NCBI RefSeq assembly: GCF_900183575.1
Contig: NZ_FXUZ01000004.1
Location: forward strand, 177,138 to 241,137
Direction: 5' to 3'
Source of the DNA: Staphylococcus cornubiensis
GTDB lineage: Bacteria; Bacillota; Bacilli; Staphylococcales; Staphylococcaceae
DNA length: 64,000 bases
Made by a program: the position numbers and the translations under genes. The notes beneath the pieces were generated by a model. The model ran no database searches and was not told the origin of the DNA. It worked only from the letters and a program-made list of their open reading frames with translations. Within the stretch, counting starts at the first letter, position 1. Each line of letters opens with the position of its first letter. Positions 57,045-64,000 of the stretch are shown here, one piece after another.

Positions 57045-57292
57045 ATGAACTTACAAAAAATTGAGGAGAAATTAAGGATAGATAGCGGAAGACAATTTGA
57101 AAATTATTTGAAAGAACTAAACGATTACGTCTAACAATATTTGATGCATGAAATGGTAACTGCAGAGATGAATTTTGGAAAAGGGACTTTAACAGTTGCA
57201 CCAGAAAACTATCAAAAATATTGAAAAAACAGTTCGATATTGACTTAATTGTACCGGGGTTAGAATTACTTAAAGAAGAATGGTGGGTTTAA
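57045..57292 (+). pseudogene. Remnant of a second arylamine N-acetyltransferase gene
   Basis: In shifting frames the DNA encodes a NAT-like start (MNLQKIEEKLRID) and, after a gap, a NAT-like end (GTLTVAPENYQKY, then KQFDIDLIVPGLELL) that aligns with LTVTDEE..PVTPDNYQQLLQKHFGINLTVPRLE of the intact gene 1 kb upstream. The central catalytic part is missing and stops interrupt it. It is a decayed tandem relative. Confidence 0.65.
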
Positions 57293-57316
57293 TTGAATGG
57301 ATTTATTAAAGTCATA

Positions 57317-57363
57317 AAGGAGACTGCAAGCATGAAATAGAACGTGCTTAAAGTCTCCTTTTT
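57317..57363. terminator. Terminator between the NAT remnant and the AbiL-like pair
   Basis: AAGGAGACT..AAGCA pairs with TGCTT..AGTCTCCTT, followed by TTTTATA on the plus strand. Confidence 0.7.
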
Positions 57364-57372
57364 ATAAATTAA

Positions 57373-57909
57373 TCAGGTAAATAAATCGAATAAAGTTGTC
57401 GTGTTTGTTGTATATGAATGATACTGTTCAATCGCATCACGCATTGAGTGTTTTTTATAGAAGTCTCTAATAAACTTTTCTGATTTCACATTTTGTTTGT
57501 TGTAAAATTTAATTTTCAAGTACTCACTTGGCTTATATTTAGATTTATACTTTTTTGTATACTCATCATACTTATTTAATGAAATAATCATTAATATCTC
57601 GATTTCCGGTGATGTCGTGACCATTAATTTTTTTGTGATTTTACGACTGTAAGGACTAGGGATTTTGTAATCTTTTTTGTCGTCTTTAATTACGATGAGA
57701 TAAAGGTCTGTATTAGGATAGGATAAAGTCAAATATTTGTCTTTAAAGGCTTTTGGATTCCGGTATTTGATTTCTAGAAATTTTTGATCTAATAAATTTT
57801 CTTTGGTAAAAAATAATAAATCATCTTCTAGAAGCATTTCTAGAATGATTTTTTCAGTTTTTCCTTCGACAATGCATGCAACTAAATCATTTTCTTTAAT
57901 CCTTTTCAT
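57373..57909 (-). CDS. RloB/AbiLii-like TOPRIM-type protein, second gene of putative defence pair
   Basis: This 178-residue protein has TOPRIM-like elements: Glu15-Gly-Lys-Thr-Glu19 (IVEGKTEKI), an acidic cluster at 76-80 (KDDKKD), and TSPEIEIL (99-106), similar in order to RloB proteins (xEGxxTE, DxD, xPxFExWL). The frame is open to 57996, but ATG 57909 follows AAAGGTG and overlaps the end of the ATPase gene, giving tight coupling. RloB-like partners of AAA ATPases occur in AbiL-type phage resistance. The assignment rests on motifs and context. Confidence 0.6.
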   Translation of the reverse strand: MKRIKENDLVACIVEGKTEKIILEMLLEDDLLFFTKENLLDQKFLEIKYRNPKAFKDKYLTLSYPNTDLYLIVIKDDKKDYKIPSPYSRKITKKLMVTTSPEIEILMIISLNKYDEYTKKYKSKYKPSEYLKIKFYNKQNVKSEKFIRDFYKKHSMRDAIEQYHSYTTNTTTLFDLFT

Positions 57910-59080
57910 GCGCATCACCTTTTTGGAGCAAGGCAGCAATAATATTTTTTGTGCCTCTATAACTTTGGTATGTTGGCATAGTGTCGATGATACCACTTAA
58001 AAACAGATCGCTTTTCTTTTTATCGTTCCGGTCTCTATCACCTAGTAAATCAGAGAATCTGTTTATTTGTGATTTAGGCGTTTTTTGAGTTACGTATATA
58101 GCGTCACTGCGATCTATCGTGTCCAGTACTTCGACGTAATGTGTACTAAATATCAAAGTTGCGCCTTTCGCGTTTAATTCTCCAGTGAAAAATTCGATAA
58201 TGAGTTGAATGATTCTTTTGTTTAAATGGTTTTCGATTTCATCAATAATAAGGTAACCACCTGTATGAAGCACTTGAATGATTTTGCTTAATATATTCAG
58301 AGTTCTGATTGTTCCTGAAGATAAATAATTTTCTAATTCTATTAAATCGCAATGAATGGCTTCTTGAGTGCCTTTAAATTTAATTCTAAATTTTGGTATT
58401 TTGTCATTTTCGTTAGCATCTGGTTGTATTGTAAATTCGTCAATACTTGAATCCAGTAGCTTCACCATATCTTCAGACATACTTTCGGAGTAGTGTGAAA
58501 GATAATTGAAGTTGGTATGCATCATCAAGTCATATGTTTTATTTAATGATGCTTTTTGATTTAATATCCCTGAAAAAATGGAATCCTCTTTTTTAAGAAA
58601 AGTATTATCAAGTTCTTTTCTAGATAAAAAACTTTCGTAGTTACGCGGATCATCATATATTTTCTTTGAGAATTTACTTGTTACTGTTAATCGGTCGATG
58701 GTTTCATTTTCAAAGTACACTTCGTCTTTCGTGTTGATCACATGGGACTTTATTGAATAGATATATCCTGCATCAAAAATTTTGACATGAATGGTTACAC
58801 TGGCTTTTAAATACCTCACTAAACTATTATCAGTTGTTAAACTTTCATTATTTAAATAAATATCTTGTATTCCTTTGATAATATTTAATGCGGTTGTTTT
58901 CCCAGAAGCATTTTTACCAGTTATAGCAATCGCATTTAATTTATACAAAGAATTTTTAATCCTTGTGACATTTTCACCGACTTCTTCAGCACTGACTCTT
59001 TTATTGGCTGTATAGTCAATTTCAAATATATCACTTTCAAAGTTTTTGATACCTTCTACTTTGGCGTACAATATATACAT
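57896..59080 (-). CDS. AAA ATPase (AAA_15/21, OLD/AbiLi-like) of putative defence pair
   Basis: This 394-residue ABC-type ATPase has Walker A GKNASGKT (55-62), a signature-like LSSGT (253-257), Walker B YLIIDE (276-281), and the switch His in FSTHYVEVLD (311-320). The region between about 80 and 250 is family-specific. Proteins of this kind pair with an RloB or TOPRIM effector in AbiL and related anti-phage systems. The ATG follows GAGGTGG. The gene is AT-richer than its neighbours and lies next to a decayed NAT gene, which suggests acquisition. No recombinase is visible. Confidence 0.72.
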   Translation of the reverse strand: MYILYAKVEGIKNFESDIFEIDYTANKRVSAEEVGENVTRIKNSLYKLNAIAITGKNASGKTTALNIIKGIQDIYLNNESLTTDNSLVRYLKASVTIHVKIFDAGYIYSIKSHVINTKDEVYFENETIDRLTVTSKFSKKIYDDPRNYESFLSRKELDNTFLKKEDSIFSGILNQKASLNKTYDLMMHTNFNYLSHYSESMSEDMVKLLDSSIDEFTIQPDANENDKIPKFRIKFKGTQEAIHCDLIELENYLSSGTIRTLNILSKIIQVLHTGGYLIIDEIENHLNKRIIQLIIEFFTGELNAKGATLIFSTHYVEVLDTIDRSDAIYVTQKTPKSQINRFSDLLGDRDRNDKKKSDLFLSGIIDTMPTYQSYRGTKNIIAALLQKGDAHEKD

Positions 59081-59198
59081 CTATACCACCTCACTTTAAT
59101 TAATAAATGATAATTCTATTTTTCTATAACATTATACAATATCAACCACTCGAAAGGAAGTTAATTACGGAAAAACCGTAGATAATATCAAAGCGTAT

Positions 59199-59232
59199 TA
59201 AAAAAGACCCAACCTTCATAGTTGAGTCTCCT
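59199..59232 (-). terminator. Terminator of the FMN reductase gene
   Basis: GACCCAAC pairs with GTTGAGTC with one mismatch; on the minus strand it is followed by TTTTTT. Confidence 0.7.
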
Positions 59233-59243
59233 TCTAATATCGA

Positions 59244-59783
59244 TTAATCTGTAACTTGTGATTTATCGTTTACAAACTTTTTCAATGTTTTATTTAATGC
59301 GTCATCAGCTTCTTGGTCGAATGAATAAGTACCATCTTCATTATAGGAAATGTGTTTGTCCAAGATGAAGCGGCCTTTATGAATGGTATCGGCACCCAGC
59401 TCTTTAATGACAGGATCTAAACTGTACTGTAATGCGAGCACGTGCGCGAATGACCCTCCAACTGCTAAAGGCAATACAGTTTTGCCAGCGAAAGCACTAC
59501 GAGGGAGCAAATCTAAGTATGTTTTTAAAATACCTGAATAGGCAGCTTTAAATACGGGAGAAACGATAATGATACCATCTGATGCTTCAATTGCTTGATG
59601 TGTGGCATTGATAGATTCACTCGTAAAGTCAGCAGTAATCAGTGCTTTTGCATCGAGTTGATGAACTTGAATCACTTCAGTATCGATACCTGCTTGATTG
59701 AGGTAACGTTCTGCATAATTGATGACACCTGTTAAACGTGATGCCACTTTTTGACCACCTGCAATAATCGTTACTTTTGCCAT
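59244..59783 (-). CDS. NAD(P)H-dependent FMN reductase (SsuE-like)
   Basis: This 179-residue flavodoxin-fold reductase has SPVFKAAYSGILKTYLDLL (near 76-94), the typical FMN-binding and dimer segment of SsuE-type reductases, and GGSFAH further on. It supplies reduced FMN to a monooxygenase or reduces quinones. No sulfonate monooxygenase gene (ssuD) adjoins it. The ATG follows AAAGGAGG. It is monocistronic. Confidence 0.85.
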   Translation of the reverse strand: MAKVTIIAGGQKVASRLTGVINYAERYLNQAGIDTEVIQVHQLDAKALITADFTSESINATHQAIEASDGIIIVSPVFKAAYSGILKTYLDLLPRSAFAGKTVLPLAVGGSFAHVLALQYSLDPVIKELGADTIHKGRFILDKHISYNEDGTYSFDQEADDALNKTLKKFVNDKSQVTD

Positions 59784-60169
59784 GAAAAATCCTCCTTTGT
59801 CTCAAAAAGATATAGAGATTATTGAACTTACTTCCTATTATAACAAGACCACATAGAAATGCATTTCAGAGGAATTCCCATTCAAAATGAAAAGGATAGC
59901 AGTGATGGATTGTTGTAAAGTGAACAAAGCGATTTTAAATTAAAAGGTTTTAAATGAGGTGCAATATACAATGCCATCACTTTTAATGGAAATTAAAAAA
60001 TAGACATTTAATTATTTTTGAAAAGTAAAAGAGAGGTGTATATTAATAGAATAATTTGTCAAAAATAAAATCAATCAACATTTTTTGCGTTTGAAAAAAT
60101 TGATTAAAACAAATGACATCATATGTCTACCCTGTTTATTATAATGTGGATAGTCATTGGGAGGAAACT
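59784..60169. other. Intergenic region upstream of the shortened WYL-type regulator
   Basis: AT-rich, about 390 bases, between divergent genes. No gene or strong dyad. A frame upstream of 60170 (from 60113) is open but lacks a start signal. Confidence 0.4.
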
Positions 60170-60706
60170 ATGAATCAACCTTATCGATTACTTTCTATTT
60201 ATACCGATTTGATTGCAGGAAAAATAGTAAATAAAACGAAACTTGCGAGCGAGTGGGAAGTAAGTAAAAGAACGATACAGCGAGATATTGCGCATATTCG
60301 GAACTTCATGTATGAAAGTTGTGAATGGTTTGTGTTAGATAATCCAATCATTTATGACAGTGACAACGATAGCTACTATTTAAATCAAAATGCCGAACAA
60401 ACAGTTAATCGTCATTCAGCCTTCTTGCAATTAAATAAGATAGAAAAACAAAAAATTTTTGTCAAATTTGAAGTGAATATTAAAGTTTGGAAATTTTTCA
60501 GACAGAAATTCGCTTCTAAAATATGTTCAAGTAATGATGATTTTGTAATTGTATCGGTCTATGTCACAGAAAAGGAAGCTTTAAAAATCAGTTTTGAATA
60601 TGCTGGCCAAGTCAGATTGTTAGAACCTGAAACTGTTAAAGCAAAGTTAATTTATGAAATCGCGCATCTCCAATCGTTTTATCGAAATGACAAAGACGAA
60701 GAGTGA
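60170..60706 (+). CDS. Shortened relative of the ica-linked WYL-type regulator
   Basis: This 178-residue protein has an N-terminal helix-turn-helix (ASEWEVSKRTIQRDI) that aligns closely with residues 1-60 of the regulator at 19051 (both have YRLLSIYT- or HRLLSIYT-like starts). Its last 80 residues match that protein's final WCX-like part, but the central WYL domain of about 110 residues is missing. ATG 60170 follows GGGAGGAAA. It lies 150 bp before the Sdr-type gene in the same direction, so it may control it. The deletion could make it ligand-blind. Confidence 0.65.
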   Translation: MNQPYRLLSIYTDLIAGKIVNKTKLASEWEVSKRTIQRDIAHIRNFMYESCEWFVLDNPIIYDSDNDSYYLNQNAEQTVNRHSAFLQLNKIEKQKIFVKFEVNIKVWKFFRQKFASKICSSNDDFVIVSVYVTEKEALKISFEYAGQVRLLEPETVKAKLIYEIAHLQSFYRNDKDEE

Positions 60707-60858
60707 GGGAGGGAAAATGGATTTATCCTGCTAATAAGGGTTCAGTTTATCGTGAATCTTTATATTGCAAGTCTAAGGCAGACAAGGATTGGTCTTAGGC
60801 ACAATGTTTTAAGGGCTTAAAGAGTTTATACAATTTAATAAGAGGATGATTAATTATA

Positions 60859-63800
60859 ATGAATAAAAAAACTAGTGGATTTTTACCGAACAAGCAAAAT
60901 AAGTACTCAATTAGAAAACATACAGTGGGTACAGCATCATTATTAATTGGTGCGACATTAATTTTTGGTGTACATGCAGAGGATGCAAAAGCAGCTGAAG
61001 AAACAACAGTTGATAGCCGTCAAGTTAATGAAAACGAACAACCTGAAGCACCAGTTGCAGAAGAAACAACATCGACTCCTGAAGCAGAACAAACAGCCCC
61101 AGTAGAAAAGAAAGAAGTACTCCCAACTGAAGAAACAGCACCTGAAAGTAAAGTAGATGAATCAGAAGCAGCACCGGTTACAGAAGAAACAGCAGTAGAA
61201 GAATCACCTGCTGTTGAAGAAAAAGCTGAAGCAACGCCTGCCAAAGAACAAAAAGAAGCGGACCAAGTACCAACTGCGAAAACTGAAGAAAAAACAGCTG
61301 CACCTGTTGCTGAAAAAGTAGAAGCAGAAAAAGAAGTTGCGCCAGAAAAATCAACGACATCATCTCAAGTAGCACCTAAAACAGCACCAGCACCGCAAAT
61401 GGAAGAAATTGAAGTAGGGACATTAGAAGGTGTGCCAACAACAGTAGATAATTTCGATCAATTAGATACAGATGAAGAAAAATCAGAAGCATTAGCAGAT
61501 TTTTACGCTGAAGGTACAGGTTTAAGCGTGGAAGAAGCAGCTCAAAAAGTAAAATCAATGAATATCGATTATTCAAAAGTGAATGCTAAAGATTTATTAG
61601 CTGAGATGTTGATTGCATATGCGAACGAGCAAGATAAAAACAAAGTTGCAGCGACACCTGTTTCGTTCAGAAGTGCTCGTCCAGTTATGCGTTTGGCAGT
61701 AGCGGCAGAACAGCCATCAGGAAAATTAATTACAAAAGATAACGGCATTACTAACATTAATACAACAATGGTGGATGTGGATAAAGAGAATCCAAATCCT
61801 GATGGTATTATTTATCCACAAAATTATGGTCATGTTAAAATTCATACGTCATTTGATTTGGATAACTCAGTAAACGCAGGCGATACGTTTCAAATTAAAT
61901 ACAATAATAAGCTTCAAATTAGTGACTATTTTGAAAATCGTGTGAATCCACCTAAAATTTACAATACAGGTGGAGAAGTAATTGCGACAGGAACATACGA
62001 TGTAGATTCAAGAACGATGACATACAAATTTACTGATTACGTTGATAAACATGAAAATGTTAAAGTAACGTTGAATTTAATCGCATATGTTGAAAGAGAC
62101 GTTGTGAAAAATGAAGGTAAGAACACTTTTGAAGTTGATGTAGCAGGAGACAAAACAACAAAAGAATTAGATGTTAGATATCAAGGAGTATTTGAACAAA
62201 GAGAGCTAAATCTCAATTCGTTTTACAATGAATATGATAATTTTACAGGAAAATACTCACAAATCACATACATTAATCCTAAAGGCAACAAATTAGTTCA
62301 ACCAGTAATAGAAATAAAAGGATATGGCGGGAAAGAAGGAACTACATCAGAATCAAGTAGTGCTGCTGTTTCTCAAAATGATAAGTTACTAGTTTATGAA
62401 GTTCCCCAAAATGTAAATCTAGCAGCAAGTTACAAACCTGATTTTGATCAATTAACTTTATTAAAACAGGGAACTGGATACACTTTAGATTATGGTAATG
62501 ATATGGTGACTATTAAATTATCAGAACAAAATAGTAATAAACGCTATGTAGTTTACATTGAAGGCCAACAAGATATGCAGTCAAACAAACCTTTAATTCA
62601 GAGTGTAAAATTATCTGGGAAAACAACTGATGGAAAAGATACTTATAATTCATATGTTTACTCTGAAAACTATATTGAAACTACGAATTCAAGTGCTGCT
62701 GGACAAGGTGAAAAAACATATAAATTGGGTAACCGTGTTTGGGAAGATATGAATAATAACGATATTCAAGATGATGCGGATAAAGGAATTGCGAACGTTA
62801 CAGTTACATTGAAAGATGCTACAACAAACAAAGTTATTGGGACAGCAACAACTGATAAAGATGGTTATTACTTATTCGAAAAAGTTAAAAACGGTAAATA
62901 TATTGTTGAGTTTACAGACCCTACAACAAATACTGAAGGTAAAAAATATATCCCAGTTAAGGAAAATGTTGGTACCGATAAAGAAGTCGATTCCGATAAA
63001 CAAGTAGTCGAAGTCACTATCCAAGATAAAGATGATTTATCAATCGACAGAGGTTTTGAAGTAGCTCCAGAACCGAAGCCAGCAACGTATGAGCTTGGAG
63101 ATTATGTATGGATTGATTACAACAATGACGGAATGCAAAACCAAGGTGAAGCAGCAGTTGAAGGTGTAACAGTAACATTGACGAAACCAGATGGTTCAAC
63201 AATGACAACTAAGACTGGTAAAGACGGTAAATATTTATTCACTGGATTAGAAAATGGAGAATACACAGTTAAATTCAGTGAATTACCAGAAGGATATGAG
63301 CCGACGAAAACGCAAGCAGGTGGCAATACTGAATTAGATTCAAATGGATTAGAATCAAAAGTCACAATCAACAATGCGAATAACTATTCAGTAGACTTAG
63401 GTATCGTGAAACCAGAAGTAAAACCAGAGCCTAAGCCAGCAACATACGAACTTGGGGACTATGTATGGATTGATTACAACAATGACGGAATGCAAAACCA
63501 AGGTGAAGCAGCAGTTGAAGGTGTAACAGTAACATTGACGAAACCAGATGGTTCAACAATGACAACTAAGACAGATAAAGACGGTAAATACTTATTTACA
63601 GGTTTAGAAAACGGAGAGTATACAGTTAAATTCAGTGAATTACCAGAAGGATATGAGCCGACGAAAACTCAGGCGGGCGACGCTAAATTAGACTCAAACG
63701 GCTTAGAATCGAAAGTAACGATTAACAATGCGAATGACTATTCAGTAGACTTAGGTATTGTTAAGCCTGAAGCACAACCAGAGCCTAAGCCAGCAACATA

Positions 63801-64000
63801 TGAGCTTGGAGACTATGTATGGATTGATTACAACAACGATGGTATCCAAAACAAAGATGAAGCAGCAGTTGAGGGTGTAACAGTAACATTGACGAAACCA
63901 GATGGTTCAACAATGACAACTAAGACTGGTAAAGACGGTAAATATTTATTCACTGGATTAGAAAATGGAGAATACACAGTTAAATTCAGTGAATTACCAG
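60859..64000 (+). CDS. Sdr-family MSCRAMM surface protein (5' part, cut by window end)
   Basis: The frame stays open to the window edge (over 1,040 residues). It has a YSIRK signal (16-20; cleavage probably after AKA near 45), an acidic Pro/Glu/Ala-rich N1 region (about 46-170), and N2-N3 ligand-binding domains (about 270-610) with TYKFTDYVD, the MSCRAMM latch motif. CnaB/SdrD-type B repeats start near 62715. The first differs; the next three (from about 63070, 63430 and 63784) are nearly identical over 354-357 bp and hold the calcium-type loop [12 protein letters not shown]. An SD-repeat region and LPXTG anchor should follow outside. The ligand is unknown. Confidence 0.9.
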   Translation, partial: MNKKTSGFLPNKQNKYSIRKHTVGTASLLIGATLIFGVHAEDAKAAEETTVDSRQVNENEQPEAPVAEETTSTPEAEQTAPVEKKEVLPTEETAPESKVDESEAAPVTEETAVEESPAVEEKAEATPAKEQKEADQVPTAKTEEKTAAPVAEKVEAEKEVAPEKSTTSSQVAPKTAPAPQMEEIEVGTLEGVPTTVDNFDQLDTDEEKSEALADFYAEGTGLSVEEAAQKVKSMNIDYSKVNAKDLLAEMLIAYANEQDKNKVAATPVSFRSARPVMRLAVAAEQPSGKLITKDNGITNINTTMVDVDKENPNPDGIIYPQNYGHVKIHTSFDLDNSVNAGDTFQIKYNNKLQISDYFENRVNPPKIYNTGGEVIATGTYDVDSRTMTYKFTDYVDKHENVKVTLNLIAYVERDVVKNEGKNTFEVDVAGDKTTKELDVRYQGVFEQRELNLNSFYNEYDNFTGKYSQITYINPKGNKLVQPVIEIKGYGGKEGTTSESSSAAVSQNDKLLVYEVPQNVNLAASYKPDFDQLTLLKQGTGYTLDYGNDMVTIKLSEQNSNKRYVVYIEGQQDMQSNKPLIQSVKLSGKTTDGKDTYNSYVYSENYIETTNSSAAGQGEKTYKLGNRVWEDMNNNDIQDDADKGIANVTVTLKDATTNKVIGTATTDKDGYYLFEKVKNGKYIVEFTDPTTNTEGKKYIPVKENVGTDKEVDSDKQVVEVTIQDKDDLSIDRGFEVAPEPKPATYELGDYVWIDYNNDGMQNQGEAAVEGVTVTLTKPDGSTMTTKTGKDGKYLFTGLENGEYTVKFSELPEGYEPTKTQAGGNTELDSNGLESKVTINNANNYSVDLGIVKPEVKPEPKPATYELGDYVWIDYNNDGMQNQGEAAVEGVTVTLTKPDGSTMTTKTDKDGKYLFTGLENGEYTVKFSELPEGYEPTKTQAGDAKLDSNGLESKVTINNANDYSVDLGIVKPEAQPEPKPATYELGDYVWIDYNNDGIQNKDEAAVEGVTVTLTKPDGSTMTTKTGKDGKYLFTGLENGEYTVKFSELP
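63070..64000 (+). repeat. Near-identical B-repeat DNA within the Sdr gene
   Basis: Units of 357 and 354 bp start with a CCAGCAACNTA.GA.CTTGG.GA pattern at about 63079, 63436 and 63790 (the last cut by the window). The identity is high at silent positions too, which points to recent duplication or gene conversion. Confidence 0.85.

Noticed and set aside
61020..61757. Several serine- or leucine-rich open frames on the minus strand inside the Sdr gene
   Set aside because: They are shadows of the repetitive Pro/Glu/Ala-rich coding strand, have no start signals, and the plus-strand frame is unmistakable.
63070..64000. CRISPR-like periodicity
   Set aside because: The repeats are 354-357 bp, in frame and coding for Sdr B domains.

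Overview
The window reads as chromosomal DNA of a coagulase-positive animal-associated Staphylococcus, most likely the S. intermedius group (S. pseudintermedius, S. delphini and relatives). The evidence is the low GC content, staphylococcal ribosome-binding sites, an icaADBC operon, an aromatic amino acid decarboxylase of the SadA type, hypR-merA, an Sdr-type surface protein with a YSIRK signal, and type I toxins of the PepA1 kind. I see no rRNA, tRNA, CRISPR array, transposase or prophage block. The species call is inference from gene content.

Layout. 1-5.4 kb: dispersed repeats, a small membrane protein, and a redox-responsive operon (lactate-dehydrogenase-like enzyme, YjiH-like permease, IclR regulator), then an XRE regulator/DUF3169 pair. 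5.5-10 kb: zinc alcohol dehydrogenase, ImmA/IrrE-type regulator-protease, L-lactate permease. 10.3-14.2 kb: a BirA-controlled biotin operon, bioD-A-F-W, with no bioB. 14.5-19.9 kb: a secreted dispersin B-like GH20 enzyme facing icaADBC, with a WYL-type regulator where icaR would be expected. 20.5-31.6 kb: DoxX, azoreductase, CPBP protease, NmrA-like oxidoreductase, Bcr/CflA efflux, isochorismatase-like hydrolase, TetR, Lrp, SadA, a small secreted protein, Hsp20 under CtsR, and a DinB/YfiT protein. 31.8-34.9 kb: katA with a PerR-like box, a PH-like protein, Dps, and a holin-like type I toxin. 35-45 kb: a nitrogen-compound cluster (ureohydrolase, sodium symporter, PatA-like aminotransferase, APC permease, GabT, GabR-like regulator) and an FGGY kinase. 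45-51.3 kb: a Zur-boxed flavoprotein/FeoB-like permease operon, an ABC transporter, and hypR-merA. 51.3-52.7 kb: repeats and an Fst/PepA1 type I toxin-antitoxin locus. 52.7-60.7 kb: amidohydrolase, a DHA2 efflux/NAT/TetR module, a NAT remnant, a two-gene AAA ATPase/RloB-like pair resembling AbiL, an FMN reductase, and a shortened paralogue of the WYL regulator. 60.9 kb to the end: the 5' part of an Sdr-family MSCRAMM gene, cut by the window edge.

How it fits together. The window mixes core metabolism with an accessory set for biofilm (PNAG synthesis plus a probable PNAG hydrolase), host attachment (Sdr protein), oxidative defence (KatA, Dps, HypR-MerA), metal starvation (Zur operon) and phage or plasmid-type conflict genes (AbiL-like pair, two type I toxins). 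The points most worth following are the dispersin-like gene beside ica, the Zur-controlled FeoB-like permease, the two type I toxin loci, the AbiL-like pair, and a family of intergenic hairpin repeats whose stems change in sequence but stay paired.
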